Part shown: positions 1-8,785 of the stretch, piece after piece
How the letters are laid out: the number at the start of each line of letters is the position of its first letter
Position numbering within the stretch: the first letter of the stretch is position 1
Source: Cupriavidus basilensis
GTDB lineage: Bacteria; Pseudomonadota; Gammaproteobacteria; Burkholderiales; Burkholderiaceae
Reading direction: 5' to 3'
DNA: 64,000 nucleotides
Assembly: GCF_008801925.2 (NCBI RefSeq)
Contig: NZ_CP062804.1
Location: 496,001 to 560,000, forward strand
The notes under the pieces: model-generated
Databases searched by the model: none
The model's input: the letters and a program-made list of their open reading frames with translations, nothing else
Told to the model about the DNA's origin: nothing
Translations under genes and position numbers: made by a program

Positions 1-864
1 CAGGCGCCCGGCATGATCATCGCGCCCGGCGCTTACGACGCCATCGGCGCGCGCCTGATCGAGCAGGCCGGCTTCTCCGCCTGCTACATGACTGGCGCTG
101 GCACGTCGGCGGCGCGCGGCTTCCCTGATTTCGGCCTGCTGACGATGAGCGAGATGGTTGAAAACGCCGCGGTGATGGCGCGCTCCGTGTCGATCCCGCT
201 GATTGCCGACGCCGACACCGGTTACGGCAATCAGCTCAACGTTACCCGCACCGTGCGCGAGTACGAGGCCCGTGGCGTGGCGGCGATCCATATCGAGGAT
301 CAGGTTGCGCCCAAGCGTTGTGGCCACCTGGATGGCAAGGAGGTGGTCTCGCGCGCGGAGTTCGTCTCCAAGATCCGCGCAGCGGTGCAGGCGCGCCGCA
401 CGCCGGATTTCGTCATCATCGCGCGCACCGATGCGCGCGCCATGCTCGGGCTGGAAGAGGCCATCTGGCGCGCCAACGCCGCGCTGGAAGCTGGCGCGGA
501 CCTGGCCTTCGTGGAAGCCGCGCAAACCATCGAGGAAGTCGCGGCAGTGCCGCGGCTGGTGCGCGGCCCTTGCCTGCTGAACGTGGTGCCCGGCGGCCGC
601 ACGCCGATCTTCGACCTGCGCGAAGCCGAGGCCATGGGCTATAAGCTGGCCATCCTGCCGGGCCTGATGCTCAAGGCCGCGATCCAGGCAGGCGACGAAG
701 CGCTGGCCGAACTCAAGGCCACCTTTATCGCGCCGGGCGTGTCGGCCAGCGTGGGGCAGACTTTCCGCCGCTTCGGCGCCGATGAATGGGACAGCCTGCG
801 CCAGCGCTTCAATGCCGGCGAGCGCGCCACCAACCCCGACGCGCCGGCAAGCGCAAAGGCTTGA
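1..864 (+). CDS. Isocitrate lyase / PEP mutase family C-C lyase (5' end outside window)
   Basis: Probable carbon-carbon lyase of the ICL/PEPM superfamily (2-methylisocitrate lyase, oxaloacetate decarboxylase and relatives), cytoplasmic, Mg-dependent. The frame is open from base 1 and the codons before the first ATG (13-15) encode QAPG, as in family members whose first helix lies further upstream, so the true start is probably left of the window. Visible landmarks are the metal/substrate stretch DADTGYGN, the IHIEDQ strand and the signature KRCGHLDGK, which holds the catalytic Cys-Gly-His. The stop is 2 nt before the leuC-type gene, so the two are co-transcribed. Exact substrate cannot be read; context (LeuCD, PrpD) suggests cleavage of an isocitrate-like acid. 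Confidence 0.88.
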   Translation, partial: QAPGMIIAPGAYDAIGARLIEQAGFSACYMTGAGTSAARGFPDFGLLTMSEMVENAAVMARSVSIPLIADADTGYGNQLNVTRTVREYEARGVAAIHIEDQVAPKRCGHLDGKEVVSRAEFVSKIRAAVQARRTPDFVIIARTDARAMLGLEEAIWRANAALEAGADLAFVEAAQTIEEVAAVPRLVRGPCLLNVVPGGRTPIFDLREAEAMGYKLAILPGLMLKAAIQAGDEALAELKATFIAPGVSASVGQTFRRFGADEWDSLRQRFNAGERATNPDAPASAKA

Positions 865-866
865 CG

Positions 867-2267
867 ATGGCGCGCACTCTCTTTGACAAGCTCTGGGACG
901 CGCATGTGGTGCGCGAGCTCGGCGATGGCTGGGCGCTGCTGCACATCGACCGTCACTTGCTGCACGATCTTTCCGGCCCACCGGCGCTGGCCGAGGTGGC
1001 GGCGCGCGGCTTGCCGCTACATGATCCGGCGCTGGTGTTCTCTACGCCGGACCACGCCGTCTCCAGCCAGCCCGGGCGCGATGGCAATACCTATGTGCCG
1101 GGCGGGCGCCTATGGTCTGCGCTGCGCGATCGCTCGGCCGCGGCGGGTGTGACGTTGTTCGACCTTGGCCAGCCGGGGCAGGGCATCGTCCACGTGATGG
1201 GCCCGGAGCTTGGCATCGTGCTGCCCGGCCTGACGGTCATCTGCGGCGACAGCCATACCTGTACCAATGGCGGCCTGGGTGCGATGGCCTTCGGCGTGGG
1301 CTCGTCCGAGAGCACGCACGCGCTTGCCACGCAGACGCTGCGCCAGCAAAAGCCGCGGCGCATGCGCATCCGATGCGATGGCGTGCTGGCCGAGGGTGTC
1401 ACCGCCAAGGATCTGGCGCTGCATATCATCGGCCGCCTCGGCGCGGCGGCTGGCGGCGGCTATGCCATCGAGTTTGCCGGCACGGCCATCGAAGCGCTGG
1501 AAGTGGAAGGGCGCCTGACGCTGTGCAACCTGAGCGTGGAGCTGGGCGCGCGCTTTGGCATGGTGGCGCCCGACGCGCGCACCATCGAATGGCTGCGCGG
1601 CCGCCCGTATGCGCCCACCGGCGCGCAGTTCGACGTCGCGGCCGAGTACTGGCGCACGCTCGCCACCGATGCCGGTGCCGTGTTCGATCGCGAAGAGGTG
1701 ATCGACGCCGCCGCCGTGGCGCCCACCATCACGTGGGGCACCAGCCCCGAGCACGCGATGGCGATCGACGGGCAGATCCCCGATCCGGCCGCCGCCAGCG
1801 ACCAGGCGGCCAGCGCCGCCATTGGCGCCGCGCTGGACTACATGGGCCTGGCACCCAATGCCCCCATCGCCGGTACGCCGGTGGACTGGGTCTTTATCGG
1901 CTCCTGCGCGAACTCGCGCCTGTCCGACCTGCGCGCAGCGGCCGCCGTGGCGCGCGGGCGGCGCGTGGCCCCGGGCGTGACCGCCTGGGTGGTGCCGGGC
2001 TCGGAGAACGTCAAGCGCGCGGCCGAGGCCGAAGGGTTGCGCGCCGTGTTCGAGGAGGCGGGCTTTGCCTGGCGCGAGCCCGGCTGCAGCATGTGCGTGG
2101 CCGCCAACGGCGAGCAGGTGCCGCCCGGCCAGCGCTCGGTCTCCACCTCCAACCGCAATTTTGTCGGGCGTCAGGGGCCAGGTGCCCGCACCCATCTTGC
2201 CAGCCCCGCGATGGCCGCCGCCGCCGCGGTCACAGGCTACATTGCCGACGTAAGGAAACTCACATGA
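867..2267 (+). CDS. 3-isopropylmalate dehydratase / homoaconitase-type large subunit (LeuC-like)
   Basis: Large, Fe-S containing subunit of an aconitase-superfamily (de)hydratase, 466 aa, normal LeuC length. The [4Fe-4S] ligands are visible as Cys in GSCANSRL and the pair in GCSMCVA near the C-terminus; CGDSHTCTNGGLGA is the conserved N-terminal active-site segment. The start MARTLFDKL at 867 is chosen because it follows the upstream stop by 2 nt and matches LeuC N-termini; a longer frame from 786 would overlap the lyase gene. It overlaps the small-subunit gene by 4 nt (ATGA). Because it sits with a PrpD homologue and an isocitrate-lyase relative and away from leuB/leuA, it is more likely a catabolic paralogue than the leucine biosynthesis enzyme. 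Confidence 0.92.
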   Translation: MARTLFDKLWDAHVVRELGDGWALLHIDRHLLHDLSGPPALAEVAARGLPLHDPALVFSTPDHAVSSQPGRDGNTYVPGGRLWSALRDRSAAAGVTLFDLGQPGQGIVHVMGPELGIVLPGLTVICGDSHTCTNGGLGAMAFGVGSSESTHALATQTLRQQKPRRMRIRCDGVLAEGVTAKDLALHIIGRLGAAAGGGYAIEFAGTAIEALEVEGRLTLCNLSVELGARFGMVAPDARTIEWLRGRPYAPTGAQFDVAAEYWRTLATDAGAVFDREEVIDAAAVAPTITWGTSPEHAMAIDGQIPDPAAASDQAASAAIGAALDYMGLAPNAPIAGTPVDWVFIGSCANSRLSDLRAAAAVARGRRVAPGVTAWVVPGSENVKRAAEAEGLRAVFEEAGFAWREPGCSMCVAANGEQVPPGQRSVSTSNRNFVGRQGPGARTHLASPAMAAAAAVTGYIADVRKLT

Positions 2268-2896
2268 CCATGCAACCCTTTACGGTCGTAACGGGCGCTG
2301 CCGTGCCGCTGCTGCGCGCCAACGTCGACACTGACGTGATCATCCGCATCGAGCGGCTCACCACGTTGCCGCGCGAGCAACTCGGCCCCTACGCGCTGGA
2401 AGCGCTGCGCTACCGCGCCGATGGCAGCGAGGACCCGGGCTGCGTGTTCAACCAGCCGGCGTTTCGCGGCGCACCGGTACTGCTGGCCGGCGCCAACTTT
2501 GGCTGCGGATCCTCGCGCGAGGGCGCGGTGTGGGCGCTGATGGGCCTGGGCGTGCGCTGCGTGATCGCGCCGAGCTATGGGGATATCTTCTACAACAACT
2601 GTTTCCAGAATGGCGTGCTGCCGATCCAGCTCCCCGCCGAAACGGTGCATGCGCTGGCCGCGCAATGCGCAAGCGGCGCGCCGGTGCGCGTGGACCTGGT
2701 GAGCGCCACGCTGACCGCGCCCGATGGCGCGACCGTCGCGTTTCCCGTCGACGCGCTGCGTCGTGAAGCCCTGCTGCACGGGCTGGACGATATCGGCCTT
2801 ACGCTCAAGGACGATGCGCTGATCCGTGCCTGGCAACAAGCCGATCGCACCCGCCGGCCCTGGGCCTGGGCGGTGCGCCGGCAAGACGCGGCATGA
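2264..2896 (+). CDS. 3-isopropylmalate dehydratase-type small subunit (LeuD-like)
   Basis: Small swivel subunit that pairs with the LeuC-type protein, 210 aa. Family marks are NVDTDVIIRI near residue 20, FGCGSSREGAVWAL (the conserved substrate-loop Ser/Arg motif) and FYNNCFQNGVLP. The start codon overlaps the stop of the large subunit (ATGA), and its own stop overlaps the ATG of the next gene, showing translational coupling through the operon. A second in-frame ATG lies 6 nt downstream and cannot be excluded as the start. Together the two subunits should hydrate or dehydrate a tricarboxylic or alkyl-malate type acid. Confidence 0.92.
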   Translation: MTMQPFTVVTGAAVPLLRANVDTDVIIRIERLTTLPREQLGPYALEALRYRADGSEDPGCVFNQPAFRGAPVLLAGANFGCGSSREGAVWALMGLGVRCVIAPSYGDIFYNNCFQNGVLPIQLPAETVHALAAQCASGAPVRVDLVSATLTAPDGATVAFPVDALRREALLHGLDDIGLTLKDDALIRAWQQADRTRRPWAWAVRRQDAA

Positions 2897-3519
2897 ACGC
2901 CCGCTTGCAGCATCCACTGTTGCTGCGCGCAGCCGGCCTGCTGCTGCGCGGACGCCACGCGGGCGATGGCAGCCTGGCGAGCAGCGACGCCGTGCTCGCC
3001 GCATTGCCCCAGACGCTGGCGCTGCGTAGCGCGTCGTTTGCCGATCGCGGCGCGATGCCCGTGCGCCACGCGGGCGCCGGCGTGGGCGCCAACTGCTCGC
3101 CCGCGCTGGCCTGGACGGGATTGCCGGCAACGGCCACGCACTGGCTGTTGCTGGTCGAGGATCCGGATGTGCCGCTGGCTTACGCCATCGTGCACGCGCT
3201 TGCCTGGGGCCCGGCCTCGGTCGGCGCGCTGGCCGAAGGCGCACTGTCGCGCGCGCCGTTGCCGGCCGGCGTGACCCTGGCCACCAACGGGCTGGGCGAT
3301 GCAGCCTACGACGGCCCCCGGCCCCTGCCGGGGCACGGGCCACATCGCTACGTGTTCCAGCTGTTCGCGCTTGCCGCCGAACCGCCAGCCGGTCTTGCGC
3401 GCGAAGCGCTGTTGGCGTGGCTGCGCGTGCATGCCATCGCGCGGGGCCGGCTCGATGGCGTGTTCCAGCGTGACTGGCGTGGCCGGCCGCTGACTCCAGC
3501 GAACGCCGCACCGGCTTGA
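2893..3519 (+). CDS. YbhB/YbcL-type phosphatidylethanolamine-binding protein (PEBP) family protein
   Basis: PEBP-fold protein, 208 aa. The recognisable elements are the first ligand-site segment VEDPDVP (DPD box), the central AYDGPRPLPGHGPHRY stretch (GxxPPxGxxHRY box of the family, here with Leu-Pro) and FQLFALAAE. There is no convincing signal peptide; the first 30 residues are Arg/Leu-rich. Bacterial YbhB proteins have no settled biochemical role, so a function is not assigned. It overlaps leuD by 4 nt, so it is made as part of the citrate-like catabolic operon, which is an unexpected partner for this family. 58 nt separate it from the PrpD gene. Confidence 0.85.
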   Translation: MNARLQHPLLLRAAGLLLRGRHAGDGSLASSDAVLAALPQTLALRSASFADRGAMPVRHAGAGVGANCSPALAWTGLPATATHWLLLVEDPDVPLAYAIVHALAWGPASVGALAEGALSRAPLPAGVTLATNGLGDAAYDGPRPLPGHGPHRYVFQLFALAAEPPAGLAREALLAWLRVHAIARGRLDGVFQRDWRGRPLTPANAAPA

Positions 3520-3577
3520 GAGCTCGCACGGCTAGCCGGAAACAACACGGGTTATCACTAATAAATACGGACACACC

Positions 3578-5020
3578 ATGCAAAACCTGAATCAGAACGC
3601 CACACCCATGCCGCCAACCGATCCCGACGGGCCCACCGGCAGGCTCGCCCAATGGCTGGCCGCCTTCCGGCTGGAGCAAGCCAGCGCCACCGCGCGCGAG
3701 CGCGCCAAGGCGCTCACGCTGGACGGCATCGGCTGCGCCATCGTCGGTGCGCAATTGCCGTGGTCGCGCACCGCCGCCAACATCGTCCGGCAGATGGAGG
3801 GGCAGGGGGACCGGACCATCGTCGGCTGGGGGGCGCGCACCAGCGCGCCGGGCGCCGCGCTGCTCAATGGCACTTTTATCCAGGGGTTTGAGCTCGACGA
3901 CTACCATCCGCTCGGGCCGCTGCACAGCGCCTCGCTCGTGCTGCCCGCGCTGTGGGCAGCATCCGAAGGCGAGAGCCGCGTCAGCGGGCGGCGCTTCCTG
4001 GAGGCGGCCATGGCCGGCTATGAGGTGGGCCCGCGCGTGGGCATGGCCCTGCACGGTGCGCAGATGTTGTCGCGCGGCTGGCATTCCGGATCGGTGTTCG
4101 GCACGCACGCGGCCGCCGCCGCGGTGGGCAAGCTGCTGGGGCTCGATGCCGCGCGTTTTGAGGATGCGCTGGGGTTGGCCGGCACGCAGTCGGCCGGGCT
4201 GATGGCGGCGCAGTACGAGGCCATGTGCAAGCGCATGCACCACGGCTTCGCCGCGCGCAATGGGCTCTATGCGGCGGTGTTGGCGGCGGGCGGCTACACC
4301 GGCATCAAGCGCGTGTTCGAGCGCGAGTACGGCGGCTTTCTCTCGACGTTCGGCGAAGGGCATGCGCCGGACGCCGCGCAGATCACCGATGGCCTGGGCG
4401 AGCGTTGGGAAGTCGAGCGCATCGTCATCAAGCCCTACGCGGCCATGGGTGGCATCCACGCGCCGCTCGATGCGCTGTTCGACGTCGGCGCGCAGCGCAC
4501 GCTCAAGGCCGGGGAGATCGCCGCGATCGAGGTGGATGTGTCGCATGCCGTCTATCACCATGGCTGGTGGGTGCCGCAGCGGCCGCTGACGCCAATCGGC
4601 GCGCAGATGAACATCGGCTACGCGCTTGCGGTGGCGGTGCTGGACGGCGCGGCGCTGGTGCCCCAGTTCGCGCCGGCGCGCATCGATGCCGACGACGTCT
4701 GGGCGTTGCTGCCGCGTATCGCCGTGCGGCACGATCCCGCCTTCGACGCAGGCGGGCAACGGGCACGCGGGCGTGTGCGTCTGGCCGTGACCTTCAACGA
4801 CGGGCAGCGCATCGAGGTCAATCGTACGGCGTCGCGCGCCATCGAAGCGCCGCAATCGAGCGACGAAGTGGCCGCGAAGTACAGGGCCCTGACGCACGGG
4901 CTGATTGCGCCCGAGCGGCAGCAAGCCATCGAGCGCATGGTGCGGGATCTTGAGCAGCTCGACGATGTGCGCGACTTGCTCGCCCTGCTTGCGCCGCCGG
5001 TGGGCTGCGCGTTCGACTGA
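3578..5020 (+). CDS. MmgE/PrpD family dehydratase
   Basis: 480 aa protein of the MmgE/PrpD (2-methylcitrate dehydratase / aconitate decarboxylase) family, cytoplasmic and cofactor-free. Diagnostic segments are ELDDYHPLGPLHSASLVLPAL at about residues 106-126 (the Asp-Asp..His core of the active site), GWHSGSVFGTHAAAAAVGKLLGLD around 170, and the KPYAAMGGIHAPLDA segment in which relatives carry KPYPSCRFTH-like residues. Known members dehydrate citrate-type acids or decarboxylate cis-aconitate. Its place between LeuCD and a Bug receptor supports dehydration of an imported citrate-like acid to an unsaturated intermediate that LeuCD could rehydrate. Confidence 0.9.
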   Translation: MQNLNQNATPMPPTDPDGPTGRLAQWLAAFRLEQASATARERAKALTLDGIGCAIVGAQLPWSRTAANIVRQMEGQGDRTIVGWGARTSAPGAALLNGTFIQGFELDDYHPLGPLHSASLVLPALWAASEGESRVSGRRFLEAAMAGYEVGPRVGMALHGAQMLSRGWHSGSVFGTHAAAAAVGKLLGLDAARFEDALGLAGTQSAGLMAAQYEAMCKRMHHGFAARNGLYAAVLAAGGYTGIKRVFEREYGGFLSTFGEGHAPDAAQITDGLGERWEVERIVIKPYAAMGGIHAPLDALFDVGAQRTLKAGEIAAIEVDVSHAVYHHGWWVPQRPLTPIGAQMNIGYALAVAVLDGAALVPQFAPARIDADDVWALLPRIAVRHDPAFDAGGQRARGRVRLAVTFNDGQRIEVNRTASRAIEAPQSSDEVAAKYRALTHGLIAPERQQAIERMVRDLEQLDDVRDLLALLAPPVGCAFD

Positions 5021-5056
5021 GTGCCTGCCGACAACGAAGAACACCAGGAGTGAGAC

Positions 5057-6052
5057 ATGACCCAACGAATCCCCCGGCGTGCCGTGCTGGCCCGGATGGC
5101 AGCTTGCGCGATGCTGGCCCTATCCAGCCTGCCGGCCGCTGCCCAGGCGCACTGGCCGGACAAGCCGATCCGCCTGGTGCTGCCGTTCTCGGCCGGCGGC
5201 CCGGGCGACATCACCACGCGGCTGATCGCGCAGGCGCTCGGCCGGCAACTCGGCCAGACCGTGATCGTGGACAACAAGCCGGGCGCCGGCGGCATCATCG
5301 GCGCCGAGTTTGTCGCCAAGAGCCCGCCCGATGGCTATACGCTCTTGATCGCCGGCAATGGCGCGGTCGCCAACGCGTTGTTGCGCGCGAAGATGCCCTA
5401 CGCCGACAGCGACCTCGTTCCTGTGGTCAGCACCAATGCGGCGCCGTCGGTGATGGTGGTGGGCGCCGGTGCTGCGCGCAAGGAAATCAAGGACCTGAAG
5501 GCGCTGCAGGCCTACGGCAAGGCCAACGGTGGCATCACGTTCGGCACCGCCGGCGCCGGCAGCACCGGGCATTTCGTGGCGGAGATGGTGCAGACCGCGC
5601 TCGGCGTGCCAGTGACACTGGTGCACTACAAGAGCGGCTCGGAAACGCTTAACGCGGTCATTGGCGGCCAGATCGACCTGGCGTCCGAAGCCCCGGTTGG
5701 CGTGCTCGGCTTCCTGCGCGGCGGCAAGCTGCGCGCGCTGGCGGTGACCGACGACAAGCGCGCGCAGGCGTTGCCGGACGTGCCCACCACGGCGGAGCAA
5801 GGCTTTGCAGGCATCCGCATGGAGCACTGGGGCGGCATCTATGCGCCCAAGGGCACGCCGGCGCCGATCCTGGACCGCATCGCGCAAGCCACGCAGGCCG
5901 CGTTCCAGAGCGATGCCGGCCTGCGCGCGCAGTTCGAGACCTACGGCTACCGTCCCGTGTCGGGCACGCGGGTGGAGTTCACGCGTTTTGTGCAGGACGA
6001 GAAGCAGCGCCTTGGCAAGATCGTGCACGACGCGCACATGACGATCGATTGA
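5057..6052 (+). CDS. Bug/TctC-type tripartite tricarboxylate receptor
   Basis: Periplasmic solute-binding protein, 331 aa. It has a signal peptide (Arg-rich start, hydrophobic MLALSSLPAAAQA) followed by the invariant WPDKPIRLVLPFSAGGPGD opening, DNKPGAGG and DGYTLL motifs of the Bug family. Such proteins bind small carboxylates and normally hand them to TctAB permeases, but many work as orphans or sensors. No tctAB genes lie in the window. A purine-rich AGGAG box sits 8 nt before the ATG. As last gene of the operon it probably recognises the substrate degraded by the upstream enzymes. Confidence 0.92.
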   Translation: MTQRIPRRAVLARMAACAMLALSSLPAAAQAHWPDKPIRLVLPFSAGGPGDITTRLIAQALGRQLGQTVIVDNKPGAGGIIGAEFVAKSPPDGYTLLIAGNGAVANALLRAKMPYADSDLVPVVSTNAAPSVMVVGAGAARKEIKDLKALQAYGKANGGITFGTAGAGSTGHFVAEMVQTALGVPVTLVHYKSGSETLNAVIGGQIDLASEAPVGVLGFLRGGKLRALAVTDDKRAQALPDVPTTAEQGFAGIRMEHWGGIYAPKGTPAPILDRIAQATQAAFQSDAGLRAQFETYGYRPVSGTRVEFTRFVQDEKQRLGKIVHDAHMTID

Positions 6053-6071
6053 GTGGTTGGCACGGCGCGCT

Positions 6072-7628
6072 TTAGCGCCGCGCCGGCACTTCCACACGCA
6101 CCGCCTGGTGCGCCGGCGCTTCGTCTCGCATCAGCAGGCGCACCAGGACGGCGCTGAGTAGTGCAACCCCGGCGGCCACGCAAAGAATCCAGGCGAAGCC
6201 ATCCGCGAAGGCGGTGCGCGCAAGCGGCTCCAGCACGCTGCGCAGCGGTGCTTGCACATCGGCCATCGCGCCGTGCAGGTCGCCGGCCACCACGCGCGCG
6301 ATGATGTGCGCGGCCAGGCCGGGCGCTATCCCCGCGCTTTCCTCATGCGCATGCAGCGCCGTGCCGAACGCGGCCTGGGTGCGGTAGGCGAGCAGGCCGC
6401 CGAGCAAGCCGAAAGACAGCACGATCGCGCTGAACCGCGTGGTGGTGCTGATGCCGGACGCCATGCCGGAGCGCTCGCGCGGCATGCAGGCCATGATGTT
6501 CTTCTGCGTATCGCCGTTGAGCAGGCCCGCGCCGCTACCGGTGACGGCAATGGCCAGCGCGAAAGGCAGGTAGGACATGGTGACGGCCGCCCACGCGCTG
6601 AGCAGGTTGCCGAGGCCGACCAGCACGAGCCCGAACACCAGCATCGATGGCGCGTCCAGCCGTCCCGACAGGCGCACGCCGATGCGCGGAAAGATCAGCA
6701 TGGTCAGCGCAAATGGCAGCATGGCGGCACCTGAGGCGATTGCCGAGAACCCGAGGCCTGTCTGCAGGTATAGCGGGATCAGGGTCATCATCACCTGGGC
6801 GCAGGCGGCATAGGCGGCCATGCCGAGCAATGCGCCGATCAGGCGCGGATTGCGCAATAGCGTGAGATCCACCATGGGCCGGCGCTGGATGCGCTCCACG
6901 CCGATAAACAGCGCGAAGAGCACGGCCCCGCCGGCCAGCCGCATCTGCGTGTGCGTATTGCCCCAGCCAATGCGGTTGGCCTCGATCAGGGCCCAGATCA
7001 TCAGGCACAGGCTGCCGCAAAAGCACAGCCCGCCCCACAGGTCGATGCGCGCCGCGCCCGTGTCGCGCGACTCCGCGATATGCCGCAGCACCATGGCACC
7101 CAGCAGGATGCCGACCGGCAGGTTCAGCAGGAACACCCAGCGCCATCCCAGCGCCTGGCTGATGACGCCGCCAAGGACGGGGGCTACCAGCATGGCCACA
7201 CCCATGCACGCGCCCCAAAAGGCCCACGCCCGGGCGCGCTCGCGCTCGTCGTGAAAGGCGTGCGCGATGGTCGCCAGCGCGGAGGTCAGCAGCATGGCCG
7301 CGCCCACGCCCTTGACGGCGCGCGCCAGGTTGAGCGCCAGGCTGCTCCCCGCCAGGCCGCAGCCCAGCGAGGCCAGCATGAAGACCGCCAGGCCGGTCAG
7401 CAGCATGCGCTTGCGGCCGAACTTGTCGGCCAGGCTGCCCGCGGGCAGCAGGCCACCGGCAAAGGTCAGCATGTAGGCGCTGACCACCCACTCGATGTCG
7501 GAGAACGTGGCATGCAGGTCGCTCGCGATACGCGGCAGCGTGACAGCCACGATATTGGTGTCCAGGACGATCAGCGCGCAGGCGCCCGAGGCGGTCAGCA
7601 GCGCGGCGCGCGAGTTCATGCCGCCCAT
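6072..7628 (-). CDS. DHA2-type MFS multidrug/solute exporter
   Basis: 518 aa polytopic membrane protein of the 14-helix DHA2 (EmrB/QacA) family, a proton-driven exporter in the inner membrane. The motif-C-like ANVAVTLP equivalent reads TNIVAVTLPRIASDL, then the cytoplasmic loop motif A GSLADKFGRKRML appears after helix 2, and motif C GGVISQALGWRWVFLLNLP follows helix 5. The start at 7628 is chosen because GGGAG lies 5 nt upstream; a second ATG lies 9 nt inside. It runs convergent to the Bug gene and divergent from a LysR gene, the usual arrangement for a regulated exporter. Substrate unknown. Confidence 0.9.
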   Translation of the reverse strand: MGGMNSRAALLTASGACALIVLDTNIVAVTLPRIASDLHATFSDIEWVVSAYMLTFAGGLLPAGSLADKFGRKRMLLTGLAVFMLASLGCGLAGSSLALNLARAVKGVGAAMLLTSALATIAHAFHDERERARAWAFWGACMGVAMLVAPVLGGVISQALGWRWVFLLNLPVGILLGAMVLRHIAESRDTGAARIDLWGGLCFCGSLCLMIWALIEANRIGWGNTHTQMRLAGGAVLFALFIGVERIQRRPMVDLTLLRNPRLIGALLGMAAYAACAQVMMTLIPLYLQTGLGFSAIASGAAMLPFALTMLIFPRIGVRLSGRLDAPSMLVFGLVLVGLGNLLSAWAAVTMSYLPFALAIAVTGSGAGLLNGDTQKNIMACMPRERSGMASGISTTTRFSAIVLSFGLLGGLLAYRTQAAFGTALHAHEESAGIAPGLAAHIIARVVAGDLHGAMADVQAPLRSVLEPLARTAFADGFAWILCVAAGVALLSAVLVRLLMRDEAPAHQAVRVEVPARR

Positions 7629-7822
7629 GCCGGCTCCCGTTCATACTGCCCTGCCGGCGATATTGCCTGAAATGAAATAAATCCGGATGTACCGTACCTG
7701 GCTGGCTGTGGGTGCCGATTCGTCTTGTGCCGCATGTCGTCGCTTCCTGTCGCATTCCTTGATGGGATGCGGGTCAGGATACGGCGGGCAGGGCCGGGCG
7801 TTGTTGCGCCGGCCGTGCTATT

Positions 7823-7843
7823 TTGTTGCCTGCTAGCTAACAA
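7823..7843. promoter_or_regulatory. Candidate LysR binding site (TTGTT-N11-AACAA)
   Basis: An interrupted dyad with arms TTGTT and AACAA separated by 11 bases fits the T-N11-A rule for LysR operators. It lies about 35 nt upstream of the LysR start codon in the divergent MFS/LysR intergenic region, so it could serve both genes. Confidence 0.5.
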
Positions 7844-7876
7844 TCAGACGGTACCAGGAAGGAAAACAGCAAACCG

Positions 7877-8785
7877 ATGGAACTGCGCCACTTTCGCTAC
7901 TTCATCGCGGTAGCCCAGGACTTGCACTTCACCCGCGCCGCCGCGCGGCTCGGCATTTCCACGCCGACGCTGACCCGCCAGATCCAGGAGATGGAAGCCA
8001 GCCTTGGCATTCGCCTGTTTGAGCGCAACCAGCGCTCGGTGGTGTTGACGCCGGCCGGCGAGGTACTGCTGGCGGAGGCGCAAGCCGTGGTGGCGCAGTT
8101 CGAGGCCGCGCAACTGCGCGCGCAGCGCGAGGCGCGTGGCGAGACGGGCAAGATCCATGTGGGTTATGTCGCCTCGGCGGCCTACTCGGGGGTGCTCCAG
8201 CGGCAGGTCGCGGCATTCCGCAAGGCCTGCCCCGATGTGCAGCTGCTGGTGCGCGAGGCGCCCATGGGCACGTTGCCCGAGCAGGTCAGGGATGGGCAGG
8301 TCGACATCGCCTATATCCGCTCCCCGATGAACCTGCCAGAGGGCGTGGACGCGCTGCCGCTGGCGCCGGAAGGGTTCATCCTCGCGCTGCACAGCGACTC
8401 ATGGCTGTGCGGCCTGGCCGAGATCCAGCCCGCGCATCTCAAGGCGGAGACATTCATTCTTCCCGAACAGGTTTCGGGCACGTTGTCCACCGCAGAGCAG
8501 GGCGGCTTCGTGCCCAGGCTGGGCCCGCAGCCGGGCGGGCTGGTGGCGGTGCTGACGCTGGTGTCGCTGGGCGAAGGCGTGGCGATTGTCCCGAACGCCG
8601 TGGCCGGCCACATCAGCCTGCCCAGCCTTGTCTACCGGGATATCGCGGGCCTGGAGGTGACGTCGTATCTGTCGCTGATGTCGCGCCAGTACGAGAAGGC
8701 CGCGACCATTCGACGTTATATCGAACTGGTGTCGCGGCCCGCGGTTACCTCAGGCCGAAAAAGCCGAGTACAAACAGGACAATGA
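7877..8785 (+). CDS. LysR family transcriptional regulator
   Basis: 302 aa regulator with the classical N-terminal winged helix (MELRHFRYFIAVAQDLHFTRAA..LGIS..LTRQIQEME..LG..LFERN) and a C-terminal periplasmic-binding-like effector domain (IHVGYVASAAYSG onward), of the CbbR/BenM-like subgroup with MELRHFRYF starts. An AAGGAA box precedes the ATG. It is divergent from the DHA2 exporter, which is its likely target. The last 41 bases overlap, in antisense, the small membrane-peptide gene. The effector is not predictable. Confidence 0.93.
   Translation: MELRHFRYFIAVAQDLHFTRAAARLGISTPTLTRQIQEMEASLGIRLFERNQRSVVLTPAGEVLLAEAQAVVAQFEAAQLRAQREARGETGKIHVGYVASAAYSGVLQRQVAAFRKACPDVQLLVREAPMGTLPEQVRDGQVDIAYIRSPMNLPEGVDALPLAPEGFILALHSDSWLCGLAEIQPAHLKAETFILPEQVSGTLSTAEQGGFVPRLGPQPGGLVAVLTLVSLGEGVAIVPNAVAGHISLPSLVYRDIAGLEVTSYLSLMSRQYEKAATIRRYIELVSRPAVTSGRKSRVQTGQ

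Noticed and set aside
867..2896. Leucine biosynthesis leuCD
   Set aside because: No leuA or leuB beside them; neighbours are a PrpD dehydratase, ICL-type lyase and Bug receptor, so a catabolic paralogue is more likely. Not formally excluded.
2237..5065. A 942-codon open frame on the minus strand opposite leuD-PrpD
   Set aside because: Arg/His/Ala-rich shadow frame of high-GC genes; no motif, start or ribosome site, and it overlaps four well-supported genes.
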